From positions 303,149 through 367,148 of the forward strand of contig CBDDFN010000009.1 of the NCBI GenBank assembly GCA_965227065.1: DNA of 64,000 nt. Direction: 5' to 3'. Below the pieces are notes generated by a model, which saw only the letters and a list, made by a program, of their open reading frames with translations, made no database searches and was not told where the DNA came from. The position numbers and the translations under genes were made by a program. Below are positions 29,041 to 42,224 of this stretch, piece after piece. Each line of letters starts with the position of its first letter. Position 1 is the stretch's first letter. The stretch comes from CBDDFN01 sp965227065 (GTDB lineage: Bacteria > Pseudomonadota > Alphaproteobacteria > SPJN01).

Positions 29041-29125
29041 TATTCCATAATAATAATTCGCCAAATCAATGGGTTAGTTTCGTAGGTTCAAATCACCTTG
29101 CAACCAAATCCAGCGAGTCTCCATT

Positions 29126-29177
29126 TAAGAATCATTCTCAAAAATTGAATTGACCGGCGAAGAAAATCTGGTAGCTT
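29126..29177 (+). promoter_or_regulatory. Promoter with Fur-like palindrome, array 2
   Basis: The palindrome TAAGAATCATTCTCA (29126-29140), the -35 TTGACC (29150-29155) and the -10 TAGCTT (29172-29177, 16-bp spacer) are conserved from array 1, while the spacer bases differ. The ATG at 29184 again lies six bases after the -10 element. Conservation in the diverged copy supports these elements. Confidence 0.6.
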
Positions 29178-29183
29178 GAATCT

Positions 29184-29507
29184 ATGACTCGTCGGGTGCC
29201 CACATTGTTGGTGATTGTTTCGTTAGTGCTTATGGCAATGGCGTCAGGCTTTCACGCGCATGCGAATATTGCGGTCGACGATCATGGTGCAATCCAGCTT
29301 TCGGTGGATGATTCAGTAGATTCCAATCCTTTTGAGGATTGCGATCAATGTGAGTGCCATCTTGGTTGCGGTCACATCATTGGTCACCTTTCTGATCTAA
29401 CCATTGCGGTGCCGGATGCGTCGGCCATCTCTCTTTCACGGCATGCCGACCGGGTGCGGGGTTCTCCTCACTACCCGATGAATAAACCTCCCAAAACGAT
29501 AGCGTAA
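29184..29507 (+). CDS. Small secreted metal-operon protein, CzcI-like, copy 2
   Basis: The 107-residue protein differs from the one at 6850 in six residues (L5V, L19M, T36A, G45V, Y68H, V89A). The signal peptide, the CDQCECHLGCGH cluster and the RVRGSPHYPM end are unchanged. Y68H adds a histidine right after the Cys cluster. It is the first gene of array 2, with the same leaderless-type start. Confidence 0.65.
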   Translation: MTRRVPTLLVIVSLVLMAMASGFHAHANIAVDDHGAIQLSVDDSVDSNPFEDCDQCECHLGCGHIIGHLSDLTIAVPDASAISLSRHADRVRGSPHYPMNKPPKTIA

Positions 29508-29603
29508 ACGCAGACGGAATCCGTTTGCGAGAAGGCAGTCCCTGTTTTGCGCAGGGAAACGGACGGGCTTGTTCTGTTCACAATCGTTTTGAGTGAGGTT
29601 CAT

Positions 29604-30863
29604 ATGAGAAAGGCAATTTTGGTATTATTGGTGGGGCTGATGCCTCTCGGAAGTGTGGGAAGCGCAGCGGCTGAGGAGGTTGTGCCGGCGCGTGCAATTT
29701 TGACGTTGGAAGAGGCTACAGACATGGCGATTGCCGTGTCACCTGCCCTAAAGGCATCAATGGCAATGCGGGACGCAGCGATAGGCCGTGAAACACAGGC
29801 AGGGTTGTGGCAAAACCCGGAACTGGAACTAGAGGTAGAGAATTTTGCGGGAACGGGTCCATTTGATGGGACGGATTCTGCCGAATATTTTGCAGGCCTC
29901 AGTCAGACATTTGAAATAGGCGGCAAGCGGGGTGCTCGGCAAGAAGAGGCATCTTTGTTGCGCTCTGTGGCGGATTTGCGAACAGAGGCTATGCGCCTTG
30001 AGATAGTGCGCGATGTTCATATCGCATATGAGACCGTTTTGGTTGAACAAGAAGCGCTGCGACTGGCGCAGTCCCAAGAAAGTCTTGCCCGCGAAGTCCA
30101 TGATATCGTGAAAAAACGGGTTGAGGCGGCGGCGTCATCCGATATCCAGCTCAGCAAGGCAGAAGTAGCACTTAGTACGGCTGTTATTGCGCGCGAAAAT
30201 GCGGAGCGGGAACTTGCCATAGCCAAGGCATCACTCGCGAGCTTGCTCGGCTTATCTCACCTCAGCCATGTGCTTGACAGCGATCATTTCTATGAGCTTT
30301 CGGCGCCGAATGATCTGCAATCTTATCAGGCGCGTTTGGCAAATAATCCTAACCTTCTTGCTATCGCAATGGCGGCATCGGGTCAGAAAGCGGCGATAAA
30401 GATTGCCAAGGCGCAGGCCATCCCCGATCCGAGCTTTAGAGTTGGGATGCGGCGCTTTAACGACACAGATGACAGTGCGGTCGTTGCGGGCGCTTCGATT
30501 CCATTACCAGTATGGAACCGTAATCAGGGTGGTGTTGCTGAAGCTGAAGCACTATACCAGCAGCAACTTCGGAATGTTGAAGATGCCAGAAGGATCGCCA
30601 GTCAACAACTTGTTGAAGCGTGGCAAAATTGGCAGACGGCCTATCGGGAAGCAAACCGCTTCCAATCCACATTGATACCGGCAGCCGAGAAGGCATACCG
30701 CCTGTCTCGTGAAGGTTTCGAGAAAGGCCGGTTCCCATTCTTAGAAGTTCTTGATGCGCAGCGCACTCTGTTTCAGGCGCGCGCAGGACATCACAACGCA
30801 CTTAAAAGCTATCACGTCGCACGCGCTGACGTTGAGCGTCTTACAACATCATCAGGAGAATAA
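29604..30863 (+). CDS. czcC: CzcC-type outer-membrane factor, copy 2
   Basis: This is the outer channel of the second Czc system, with 419 residues and the same signal peptide as copy 1. The start at 29604 corresponds to 7270. Substitutions such as K-to-Q in GARQEEAS and VLNRNQ to VWNRNQ are scattered rather than clustered, so this looks like an intact, functioning copy. czcB copy 2 begins two bases after the stop, as in array 1. Confidence 0.9.
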   Translation: MRKAILVLLVGLMPLGSVGSAAAEEVVPARAILTLEEATDMAIAVSPALKASMAMRDAAIGRETQAGLWQNPELELEVENFAGTGPFDGTDSAEYFAGLSQTFEIGGKRGARQEEASLLRSVADLRTEAMRLEIVRDVHIAYETVLVEQEALRLAQSQESLAREVHDIVKKRVEAAASSDIQLSKAEVALSTAVIARENAERELAIAKASLASLLGLSHLSHVLDSDHFYELSAPNDLQSYQARLANNPNLLAIAMAASGQKAAIKIAKAQAIPDPSFRVGMRRFNDTDDSAVVAGASIPLPVWNRNQGGVAEAEALYQQQLRNVEDARRIASQQLVEAWQNWQTAYREANRFQSTLIPAAEKAYRLSREGFEKGRFPFLEVLDAQRTLFQARAGHHNALKSYHVARADVERLTTSSGE

Positions 30864-30865
30864 AA

Positions 30866-35117
<4,252 letters not shown>

Positions 35118-35135
35118 TATCTGTTGAAAGAATAG

Positions 35136-35163
35136 GACACGGTGGGTGAAATGCTACCGTGTC
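35136..35163. terminator. Hairpin between convergent genes
   Basis: GACACGGT at 35136-35143 and ACCGTGTC at 35156-35163 are perfect 8-bp arms with a 12-base loop. The hairpin lies between the czcA copy 2 stop and the end of the minus-strand DUF3703 gene, where it could stop transcription in one or both directions. The T-tract after it is short. Confidence 0.45.
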
Positions 35164-35196
35164 GCCTTTCCGGTTTTATCCCTGTGGGGCCTGATG

Positions 35197-35619
35197 TCAT
35201 ATAAGACTGAGAGAAACGGCACATGCGATAACCAAAATCCAAAAAATGGCGCGTCGGCGCACATCTCGCCAAACATCGTAATCTGCTAGCAATCCGCTTA
35301 AATCATCCGGGACAGGCATTGGCCTCGTTGCAGATACGTTGGCACCGCCAGTATTGCCCTTCGGCACCCAGCCAAAAAGAAAGCCGGGAATGACGGCTAT
35401 CAGCCGAACGATTTGCCCCATGATTTCATGCTGGTCGTTACGCTTGAATGCCACTTTCAACATCCCCCAGTGAGATCGCCAATGCGCAGTGAAAAACTGC
35501 TGCCCAAGAATATGGGCGCGTTCTAGGTGGGCGAATGCCAGATCAAACCTCGCTTCATCATAGGCCTGTCTCGCAGCGTACATCTCATCTTGGAAGGCGG
35601 CTTTGAGAGGGGGTGTCAT
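35197..35619 (-). CDS. DUF3703-like protein
   Basis: The 140-residue protein starts at the ATG at 35619; the longer frame from 35655 adds an Arg-rich stretch and is less likely. It has LAFAHLERAHILGQQFFTAHWRSHWGML, the helix-rich His-containing core of DUF3703 proteins, which are often found beside czc, cus and mer genes. A C-terminal hydrophobic helix (FWILVIACAVSLSLI) suggests a membrane anchor. The function is unknown. It occupies the place where array 1 has its 6-kb copper block, on the opposite strand. Confidence 0.7.
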   Translation of the reverse strand: MTPPLKAAFQDEMYAARQAYDEARFDLAFAHLERAHILGQQFFTAHWRSHWGMLKVAFKRNDQHEIMGQIVRLIAVIPGFLFGWVPKGNTGGANVSATRPMPVPDDLSGLLADYDVWRDVRRRAIFWILVIACAVSLSLI

Positions 35620-35711
35620 TTTTTCGGCCCTTGCTGGTCTTGGTCGTTGTCTCAAAAATGAAGCATATTGTCAGCTTGCACCTTTGCATAGCTTTTGGCG
35701 CTTGGATGGTG

Positions 35712-35717
35712 TAAAAT
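35712..35717 (+). promoter_or_regulatory. -10 element of a probable leaderless gene, array 2
   Basis: TAAAAT at 35712-35717 ends six bases before the ATG at 35724, the same spacing as at 19153. The surrounding bases differ from array 1, so the spacing itself seems to be under selection. Confidence 0.45.
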
Positions 35718-35723
35718 ATAGAT

Positions 35724-36110
35724 ATGAAGTGGATTCTGACGACATTGATGATGCTTGTGATGCTCACGCCGGGTTTGGCGTGTGCAAAGACCATGTGCGC
35801 CAATATGGACGCTATGGCCGAGCAGGCAGCAGAGATGCCCTGTCATGGCGAAATGCCTGAAATGGACAGCGAGCCCGGTGTCATGATCGCCATCGATTGT
35901 GCCAAAGTTGATATGGCGTCAGCTGACCCAGTGCCAACGATCAAAGCCTCCACTGACACAGTGAAAGTTGGTTTCGCCGTCTGGGCCGTCGAACAAGTCC
36001 AAGGCTTGCAGGTAGCGGAAGCTCGTTTTATTCGGGGGCCGCCTGATCCTGACCTCACGCGATCATCATATCCTCCCGCCTATTTGAACACGCAGCGCAT
36101 ACGCATATAA
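35724..36110 (+). CDS. Small secreted protein heading the cus operon, copy 2
   Basis: The 128-residue protein has the same plan as copy 1 at 19165: signal peptide (LTTLMMLVMLTPGLACA), CANMDAMAE, CHGEMPEMD, and an end with ARFIRGPPDPDLTRSSYPP and YLNTQRIRI. The variation lies mainly around the RGPP motif and not in the Cys/Met region, which fits conservation of metal binding. It is 47 bases before cusB copy 2. Confidence 0.6.
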   Translation: MKWILTTLMMLVMLTPGLACAKTMCANMDAMAEQAAEMPCHGEMPEMDSEPGVMIAIDCAKVDMASADPVPTIKASTDTVKVGFAVWAVEQVQGLQVAEARFIRGPPDPDLTRSSYPPAYLNTQRIRI

Positions 36111-36157
36111 GCCGCCCCTTTCTTTGACGCTTAAAGCCAAAAGAAAGGAGCATTGCT

Positions 36158-37369
36158 ATGCGCGTATTGTTGTTTGTATTTGTGCTGTTTGCCTTTGTGC
36201 CAGCAGCCTATTCCGAAGAAATCTATATTTGTCCTATGCACCCTCATATCGAGGGGGAAGAGGCGGATACTTGCCCGATTTGCGGCATGACACTTGTGCC
36301 CAAAGTTGTCGATACATCGCCAATGGAGGGCATGGACATGGGGACCGGGGAGCAGATGAGCGGGATGGTGTCCATCACCCCGCAATTCATTCAAGCCCTG
36401 GGTGTTAGAACAGCAGAGGTGAAGAAAGTCCCTTTTGGCAGGGGCGTGAAGGCTTTTGGGGAGATTGTTCCCAGCAGCCGCAACGAGACTGTCCTGAATA
36501 TGCGCGCGCCGGGCTGGGTTGTGAAACTTGCCACTAATGCTGTGGGCGATACGGTCGCCAAAGGCGATTTACTTTTTACCTATTACAGCCCAGAGATCAT
36601 GAGCGCGCAGTCAGATTATCTGATCGGCAAACGTGGCGGTGTGCCGATTGAAAATCTTGAACGCCGTTTGCGCCTATACGGCATGGATGAGAAGGCAATA
36701 GCGGATTTCAAGGCGGCGGGCGCGATGATGGAAGAAACCCCGTTTTATGCGCCTGTGTCGGGCACGGTTGTGTCACTGAATGTGAGTGAAGGAAGCTACC
36801 TGAAACCGGGTGAACAAACGCTTGCCATGCAGGATTTTTCGCAAGTGTGGGTGAATGCCGATGTGCCGGTGCGGGAGGTGCAGTTCTTGCGCGAAGGCCA
36901 AAAGGCGATGGTTCACGTGCCGGAAACGGGCAAGAGATATGAAAGCACCATCGACTTTATTCACCATGTCGCTGACCAGACAACCAGAACGGCGACGGTT
37001 CGATTGGAATTACCGCATAGTCACGGCGAGCCTAAGCCGGGCTATATGGTTGATGTAACGTTTATGACGGATGCGATACCGCGCTTGGCTGTGCCAGCAG
37101 AGGCCGTGCTTTACGATGGCCGCGGTGCGCACCTGATCAAAAGCTTGGGTGATGGCCAGTTCTTGCCGGTTGATGTGGAAGTAGGGATCACCGCCGGCGG
37201 CATGACAGAAATCCTGTTAGGTGTACAAGAAGGTGATGCCATCGTCCGATCTGGCCAGTTCATGATTGATGCGGAAAGCAATCTGCGCGGCGGCATGGCT
37301 AATATGGGCGGCATGGAAATGGACGGGGAAAGCTCGTCCATGGAATTGGAGGGTGATCATGTCCATTGA
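36158..37369 (+). CDS. cusB: CusB-type periplasmic adaptor, copy 2
   Basis: The 403-residue adaptor has the metal-binding N-terminus CPMHPHIEGE and CPICGMTLVPK intact. The Met-rich tail GGMANMGGMEM is kept. It ends eleven bases inside the start of cusA copy 2, the same overlap as in array 1. The differences from copy 1 are spread along the sequence, with no sign of decay. Confidence 0.92.
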   Translation: MRVLLFVFVLFAFVPAAYSEEIYICPMHPHIEGEEADTCPICGMTLVPKVVDTSPMEGMDMGTGEQMSGMVSITPQFIQALGVRTAEVKKVPFGRGVKAFGEIVPSSRNETVLNMRAPGWVVKLATNAVGDTVAKGDLLFTYYSPEIMSAQSDYLIGKRGGVPIENLERRLRLYGMDEKAIADFKAAGAMMEETPFYAPVSGTVVSLNVSEGSYLKPGEQTLAMQDFSQVWVNADVPVREVQFLREGQKAMVHVPETGKRYESTIDFIHHVADQTTRTATVRLELPHSHGEPKPGYMVDVTFMTDAIPRLAVPAEAVLYDGRGAHLIKSLGDGQFLPVDVEVGITAGGMTEILLGVQEGDAIVRSGQFMIDAESNLRGGMANMGGMEMDGESSSMELEGDHVH

Positions 37370-40300
37370 AGCCCATGATCCTTCCAAAAGTGCTGTTGCC
37401 AAGATCATTGATTGGTCTGTCCATAATCAGTTTCTTGTTCTGCTCGCGGCAACTGTCCTACTGGCTGTCGGTGTGCTGTCAGTGTCTCGAACGCCACTTG
37501 ATGCCATTCCTGATTTGTCAGACACGCAGGTGATCATCAAAACCGAATGGCCGGGACAGGCCCCCCAAGTTATCGAAGATCAGGTGACATTCCCGCTGGC
37601 AAGCCAGATGTTGAGCTTACCCCGCACCAAGGATGTGCGCGGCTTTTCCATGTTCGGCACATCCTTCCTTTATGTTGTGTTTGAAGATGGCGTGGACATG
37701 TATTGGGCGCGCAGCCGTGTGCTCGAATCCTTATCCCAAATATCTTCCCAGCTTCCGCAAGATGCGCGGCCACAGCTTGGGCCTGATGCCACGGGCGTCG
37801 GCTGGGTATTCCAATACGCTCTATATGACCGGACCAGCGGCCATGATTTGCAGGAACTTCGCAGCCTGCAAGACTGGTTTGTCCGCTATGAACTTGCCAC
37901 AGTTGATGGTGTGGCGGAGGTTGCCAGTGTGGGCGGCTTTGTCAAAGAATATCAGGTGCTCGTTGATCCGGTTAAGCTGCGGGCCTACGACCTGCCAATG
38001 ACAGCGGTCATTGCTACCGTGCGCAGCGCCAATCAGGAAACGGGCGGACGTACCCTTGAAATGGCGGAAACCGAATATCTGATCCGTTCATTTGGCTATA
38101 TCGGAACGCCCGCTGACCTGGAAGCTGTCGTGCTGAAATCACATAGCGGCACGCCGGTAACATTGGGTGATGTGGCGCGCATTATTGAAGGTCCGGCCAT
38201 TCGGCGCGGGATCACTGAGCTAAACGGTGTGGGTGAAGCGGTTGGTGGCATTGTGGTTATGCGCCCCGGTGCCAATGCCATGACGGTGATTGAAGGGGTG
38301 AAAGAGCGCCTTGAGTCCGTACGCCAAGGCCTGCCTGCTGGCGTTGAGATAAAGGTCGTTTACGACCGCAGCCAGCTTATTGAAGGATCGGTTGACTATC
38401 TCACCGAAAAGCTGATTGAGGAAAGTCTGGTTGTTATCTTCATTACTTTCCTGTTTTTGCTTCACGCGCGCAGTGCCTTTGTTGCGGTAATTACATTGCC
38501 GCTCGGCATATTGGCGGCCTTCATCATAATGTCTGCCCAAGGCATTACAGCAAACATCATGTCTCTTGGCGGCATTGCCATTGCTATTGGGACAATGGTC
38601 GATGCTTCCATTGTGATGGTGGAAAATGCGCATCGGAAGCTTGCGCGGCTCGATGATGCAGCGGACAAGGAGAATCGCAGGCAAGCCCTTATCGCAGCCG
38701 CTAAAGAAGTTGGGCCGGGGCTTTTCTTTAGCTTGCTGATTATCACGGTTTCCTTTGTTCCGGTCTTTGCCTTGACCGGTCAATCATCACGATTGTTTGC
38801 GCCGCTCGCCTTTACCAAAACTTATGCCATGGCCGCCGCGAGTATCCTGTCGGTGACCGTTGTGCCGGTTCTGATGCTGTGGCTTGTTCGCGGCAAAATA
38901 CGAACAGAGCAGCAAAACCCCATCAATCGGTTTTTTCTGGCCCTTTACAGGCCGGTGCTCAACGCCGCGCTGAAGTTCAGGAAAGTAACACTTGCCTTCG
39001 GGCTCATCGCCTTGGTCAGCACGGCTTATCCCGTTTCCAAAATGGGATCAGAGTTTATGCCGCCGCTCTATGAAGGGGGCATTCTTTATATGCCGATGAC
39101 CTTGCCGGGTGTTTCCACCGCCAAAGCGCGGGAAATCTTGCAGGTCACCAACCGGCAGCTGATGACAGTGCCGGAGGTAAAGCACGCCTTTGGGAAGGCG
39201 GGGCGTTCAAATTCAGCGACTGATCCGGCTCCGCTTTTGATGATCGAAACCTGGGTCGAACTCAAGCCGCGTGATGAATGGCGGGAAGGGCTCACGCCTG
39301 AGAAGCTGATTGCGGAAATGGATCAGCGGGTCCGGCTACCGGGCATGATGAATAGCTGGAACTACCCCATCAAGACCCGCATCGAAATGCTGACGACTGG
39401 GATCAGAACGCCGGTTGGCATTAAGATTTCGGGGCCAGACCTTGCCAGAATAGACCAGGTGGCGCGGCAAGTTGAAGAACTTGCGCGAACGGTTCCCGGC
39501 ACGCGCAGCGCCATTGCTGACCGTGTGCAAGGCGCGAAATATATCGAGATTGTTCCTGACCGCCGCGCCTTGGCGCGCTATGGCGTATCCATAGGCACTT
39601 TCCAGATGATCGTGCAAACAGCACTGGGCGGCATGATGCTTGATGAAGCGATTGAAGGCCGGGAACGTTATCCTATCATGGTCCGCTATGACAGGCCGGA
39701 TAGGGAGCATCTGACGGATTTGGATAATATTTTGGTGCCCGGTACCGATGGCTTGCAAGTGCCAATGGCTGACCTTGCAGATATCCGTGTAGCAGATGGT
39801 CCGGCCATGATCCGCTCGGAAGATGCGCGGCTTAACGGCTTTGTGTTTGTGGACATCAAAGACCGCGATTTGGGCTCCTATATTGCAGACTTGAAGGAAA
39901 CGCTCACCCAGATTGACCTGCCTGCCGGATATTCCTTGAAACTCTCCGGACAGTTTGAGCAGTTACAGCAGGCGAATGAACGGCTGGCGATTGCCATACC
40001 CGCTACACTGCTAATCATATTTACGCTTCTTTATCTGCATTTTGGCCGCTTTGATCGCACAGCCCTGATCCTTGTATCGCTGCCCTTTGGCATTATTGGT
40101 GGGGTTTGGTGGGTTTGGCTTGCCGGATATAATATGTCAGTCGCTGTCGCCGTTGGCTTCATTGCCCTTGCCGGGATTGCCGTTGAAACCGCAATTATCA
40201 TGCTGCTCTATATCGATCAGCAAATGCGGGAGCGCCCGCCAAAGATTTTCGATGGGCTCATACAAAATGTGCGGGACGGGGCTTTGCAGCGCCTGCGTCC

Positions 40301-40517
40301 CAAACTGATGACAGTCAGCGTGATTATACTGGGTCTTATTCCGATATTTTTGAGCGAGGGGCCAGGCGCAGACGTCATGCGCCGGATTGCCTTGCCAATG
40401 GTTGGCGGGATGATCAGCACAACCTTGCTGACGCTTATCCTGCTGCCGGTTCTGTATGTCGTTTACATGCAGTGGCGACTGCACTTGCCCGCCAGCTCCG
40501 AAGGAGAAGGTTCATGA
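37359..40517 (+). CDS. cusA: CusA-type Cu(I)/Ag(I) RND pump, copy 2
   Basis: This 1052-residue pump begins MSIEAHDPSK at 37359. Helix four reads IGTMVDASIVMVEN, with Ala changed to Thr beside the essential acidic region and the Asp and Glu retained. The methionine-bearing segments ILYMPMTLPGVST and RIEMLTTGIRTP are identical to copy 1. The gene overlaps cusC copy 2 as ATGA. It appears functional. Confidence 0.95.
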   Translation: MSIEAHDPSKSAVAKIIDWSVHNQFLVLLAATVLLAVGVLSVSRTPLDAIPDLSDTQVIIKTEWPGQAPQVIEDQVTFPLASQMLSLPRTKDVRGFSMFGTSFLYVVFEDGVDMYWARSRVLESLSQISSQLPQDARPQLGPDATGVGWVFQYALYDRTSGHDLQELRSLQDWFVRYELATVDGVAEVASVGGFVKEYQVLVDPVKLRAYDLPMTAVIATVRSANQETGGRTLEMAETEYLIRSFGYIGTPADLEAVVLKSHSGTPVTLGDVARIIEGPAIRRGITELNGVGEAVGGIVVMRPGANAMTVIEGVKERLESVRQGLPAGVEIKVVYDRSQLIEGSVDYLTEKLIEESLVVIFITFLFLLHARSAFVAVITLPLGILAAFIIMSAQGITANIMSLGGIAIAIGTMVDASIVMVENAHRKLARLDDAADKENRRQALIAAAKEVGPGLFFSLLIITVSFVPVFALTGQSSRLFAPLAFTKTYAMAAASILSVTVVPVLMLWLVRGKIRTEQQNPINRFFLALYRPVLNAALKFRKVTLAFGLIALVSTAYPVSKMGSEFMPPLYEGGILYMPMTLPGVSTAKAREILQVTNRQLMTVPEVKHAFGKAGRSNSATDPAPLLMIETWVELKPRDEWREGLTPEKLIAEMDQRVRLPGMMNSWNYPIKTRIEMLTTGIRTPVGIKISGPDLARIDQVARQVEELARTVPGTRSAIADRVQGAKYIEIVPDRRALARYGVSIGTFQMIVQTALGGMMLDEAIEGRERYPIMVRYDRPDREHLTDLDNILVPGTDGLQVPMADLADIRVADGPAMIRSEDARLNGFVFVDIKDRDLGSYIADLKETLTQIDLPAGYSLKLSGQFEQLQQANERLAIAIPATLLIIFTLLYLHFGRFDRTALILVSLPFGIIGGVWWVWLAGYNMSVAVAVGFIALAGIAVETAIIMLLYIDQQMRERPPKIFDGLIQNVRDGALQRLRPKLMTVSVIILGLIPIFLSEGPGADVMRRIALPMVGGMISTTLLTLILLPVLYVVYMQWRLHLPASSEGEGS

Positions 40518-41905
40518 GGATGATGACGCGATTTGGATGTCTTCTAATTGTTGGTGTGCTGACGGCTTGTTCGGTAACGCCAAATTATGAGCGACCCGAT
40601 GTGAGCGCCTCTGACTGGCGCAGCGACGAAACGGCCACGCAGGAAATACAGCAGGAATGGTGGCGGCTCTATGGTGATGGCCAGCTTGATAACCTTGTCA
40701 GCCAAGGTTTGAGGAACAACCATTCCCTGAAAGCCGCGTTAGCCCGCATTGATCAGGCAAGGGCCGATCTGAAAATTGCAGGGGCTTCTCTGCTTCCGTC
40801 CGTGTCGCTCAGTGCGAGCGGGGCAGAACGTGCGATTCTGGAAGATAGTGGTGACAGCCGCCCGTTTACGGTGACTCCGCAAGGCGGTTTTGCCACGCGG
40901 GACTGGATTGCAGGCGCGACTATATCCTATGAGCTCGATCTGTTTGGCAAAAATGGAGCGCGCCAGGAAACCCGTGTGGCGCTGCTGAATGAAAAGCAGT
41001 ACCAATATGAAGCGTTGCGGTTGGTTTTGACTACCGAGATTGCGCGCACTTACTTTAACGCTATGGCGTTCGCAGAACGTAGGAGCCTTGCTGAACAGCT
41101 TCTTGAAAACGCGCAAGCTGTGCTCGAAAGCCTGAATGCAGACTTGGTAACCGGGCGCGACGTTTCCCGGCAGATTGCAGGACAGCGGGCCGTGATTGCC
41201 GATAGGTCAGCGGCAGTCGCAGCTCTATCATTGGCTGAGGCAAAGACCAGAAACGCATTGGCGGTGCTGGTAGGAGATATACCGCAAGACTTTGCGCTTG
41301 AAATGGGTACATTGAAAAATGTGACGATGCCGCCTTTGGCCGTTCTGCAACCCATCCAATTATTGGAACGGCGGCCCGATCTGATGGCAGCCGAGGCGAT
41401 GCTGATCGCCGCAAATGCAGACATTGGAGCGACAAAAGCGGCACTCTATCCCTCGATTAATTTGGGGGCAGGCCTGGCTGCTGCGCAGCCAATCATTGGG
41501 TCTCCGTCATCTATAGCAGCCTTGATTGGCTCGATCACCGCACCCCTGTTTGAAGGCGGGCGACTGCGTGGCCAGTTAGACAAGGCCAGGGCACGCAAGC
41601 TGGAATTGACCGAGCTATATATTCAGGCAGTTCTTGTGGCATATGGCGAAGCAGAAGATGGCCTTGCGGCTGTCAAATGGATTGGCCTGCAAGCCCGACA
41701 TCGGGCAGACAGCACGAAATCGAGCTCACAAGCGGTCAAAATTGCTGAGCAGCAATTCGCGAATGGAACCATCTCCTATCGGAACCTGGCACGCGAAAGT
41801 GATGCGTTTCTACAAGCCCAAGACAAGCAGTTGATGACAAGGCTTGCAGAGCTCAGTGCATCTGTCGATCTGATTAAAGCGATGGGCGGTGGCTGGAAAA
41901 AATGA
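40514..41905 (+). CDS. cusC: CusC/NodT-type outer-membrane lipoprotein, copy 2
   Basis: The 463-residue lipoprotein has lipobox LTAC and PNYERPDVS after it. It has diverged more from copy 1 than the pump genes have: many changes lie in the second half, for example SYRNLARESD against SYRYLSREID. The stop is 48 bases before the att-like repeat at 41953, so array 2 ends at the segment border. Confidence 0.92.
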   Translation: MRMMTRFGCLLIVGVLTACSVTPNYERPDVSASDWRSDETATQEIQQEWWRLYGDGQLDNLVSQGLRNNHSLKAALARIDQARADLKIAGASLLPSVSLSASGAERAILEDSGDSRPFTVTPQGGFATRDWIAGATISYELDLFGKNGARQETRVALLNEKQYQYEALRLVLTTEIARTYFNAMAFAERRSLAEQLLENAQAVLESLNADLVTGRDVSRQIAGQRAVIADRSAAVAALSLAEAKTRNALAVLVGDIPQDFALEMGTLKNVTMPPLAVLQPIQLLERRPDLMAAEAMLIAANADIGATKAALYPSINLGAGLAAAQPIIGSPSSIAALIGSITAPLFEGGRLRGQLDKARARKLELTELYIQAVLVAYGEAEDGLAAVKWIGLQARHRADSTKSSSQAVKIAEQQFANGTISYRNLARESDAFLQAQDKQLMTRLAELSASVDLIKAMGGGWKK

Positions 41906-41952
41906 CAACAAAATCAATAGCTACGTGGATTTTTCGTAACGGATCATGACCT

Positions 41953-41986
41953 GCAAATAGTGTGGGTTGCACACCCCCGCAACCAA
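41953..41986. repeat. Attachment-site-like direct repeat, right copy
   Basis: GCAAATAGTGT at 41953-41963 and CCCCCGCAACCAA at 41974-41986 repeat the ends of the segment at 29007-29040. The five differences are one G/C change and a four-base central block (TGTG there, CACA here). A variable centre between conserved ends is the usual look of recombined att sites. The last bases also form the start of a terminator hairpin. Confidence 0.65.
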
Positions 41987-42021
41987 CAAAGGCCCCTTCC
42001 ACCGGAAGGGGCCTTTGTTGG
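41983..42021. terminator. Perfect 18-bp hairpin, likely terminator
   Basis: Bases 41983-42000 and 42004-42021 are perfect inverted repeats around the loop ACC, with the core AAAGGCCCCTTCC / GGAAGGGGCCTTT. On either strand the stem is GC-rich inside with a T-rich outer end. A terminator right after the CGCAACCA end is what would follow a tRNA gene, which supports a tRNA-fMet origin of this site. Confidence 0.7.
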
Positions 42022-42048
42022 TTTGTGAGGGATCGGGACTTGATCCTC

Positions 42049-42137
42049 GCAAACAGGCCAAAGCCTGTTTGCAAAGGTTCTCAGCCGAGGTGCGCCAGCA
42101 CCGAGACGGGTGGAGGAGGGATTGCAAACGCAATCCC
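42049..42137. repeat. Hairpin pair in island border region
   Basis: GCAAACAGGC (42049-42058) and GCCTGTTTGC (42063-42072) form a perfect 10-bp stem with a CAAA loop. GGGATTGC (42118-42125) and GCAATCCC (42130-42137) form a perfect 8-bp stem with an AAAC loop. Both lie in the 319-base gap 41906-42224, which holds no gene. They may be a leftover of the recombination region or small palindromic genome repeats. Confidence 0.5.
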
Positions 42138-42184
42138 GACGACTCCAAATTTATCCTCCGAAGCGTCAGCGAAGGAAGATCCTA

Positions 42185-42197
42185 CCCCCGCAACCAA
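42185..42197. repeat. Third att-like tRNA-fMet 3' end, island border
   Basis: CCCCCGCAACCAA here is preceded by ATCCTA, so that the 18 bases 42179-42196 resemble the T-stem and acceptor end of initiator tRNA, more so than at the other two sites. The chromosomal type of sequence begins right after it. It is taken as the border between island and chromosome. No full tRNA gene is in the window. Confidence 0.55.
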
Positions 42198-42224
42198 TCT
42201 CCGATACAAAAAATTAAACACTGA

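Noticed and set aside
29007..29110. Possible intact tRNA gene at the att-like site
   Set aside because: Only the acceptor-like end is present. The T-arm-like GGTTCAAATC at 29087-29096 lies after the end sequence, and no cloverleaf can be drawn.
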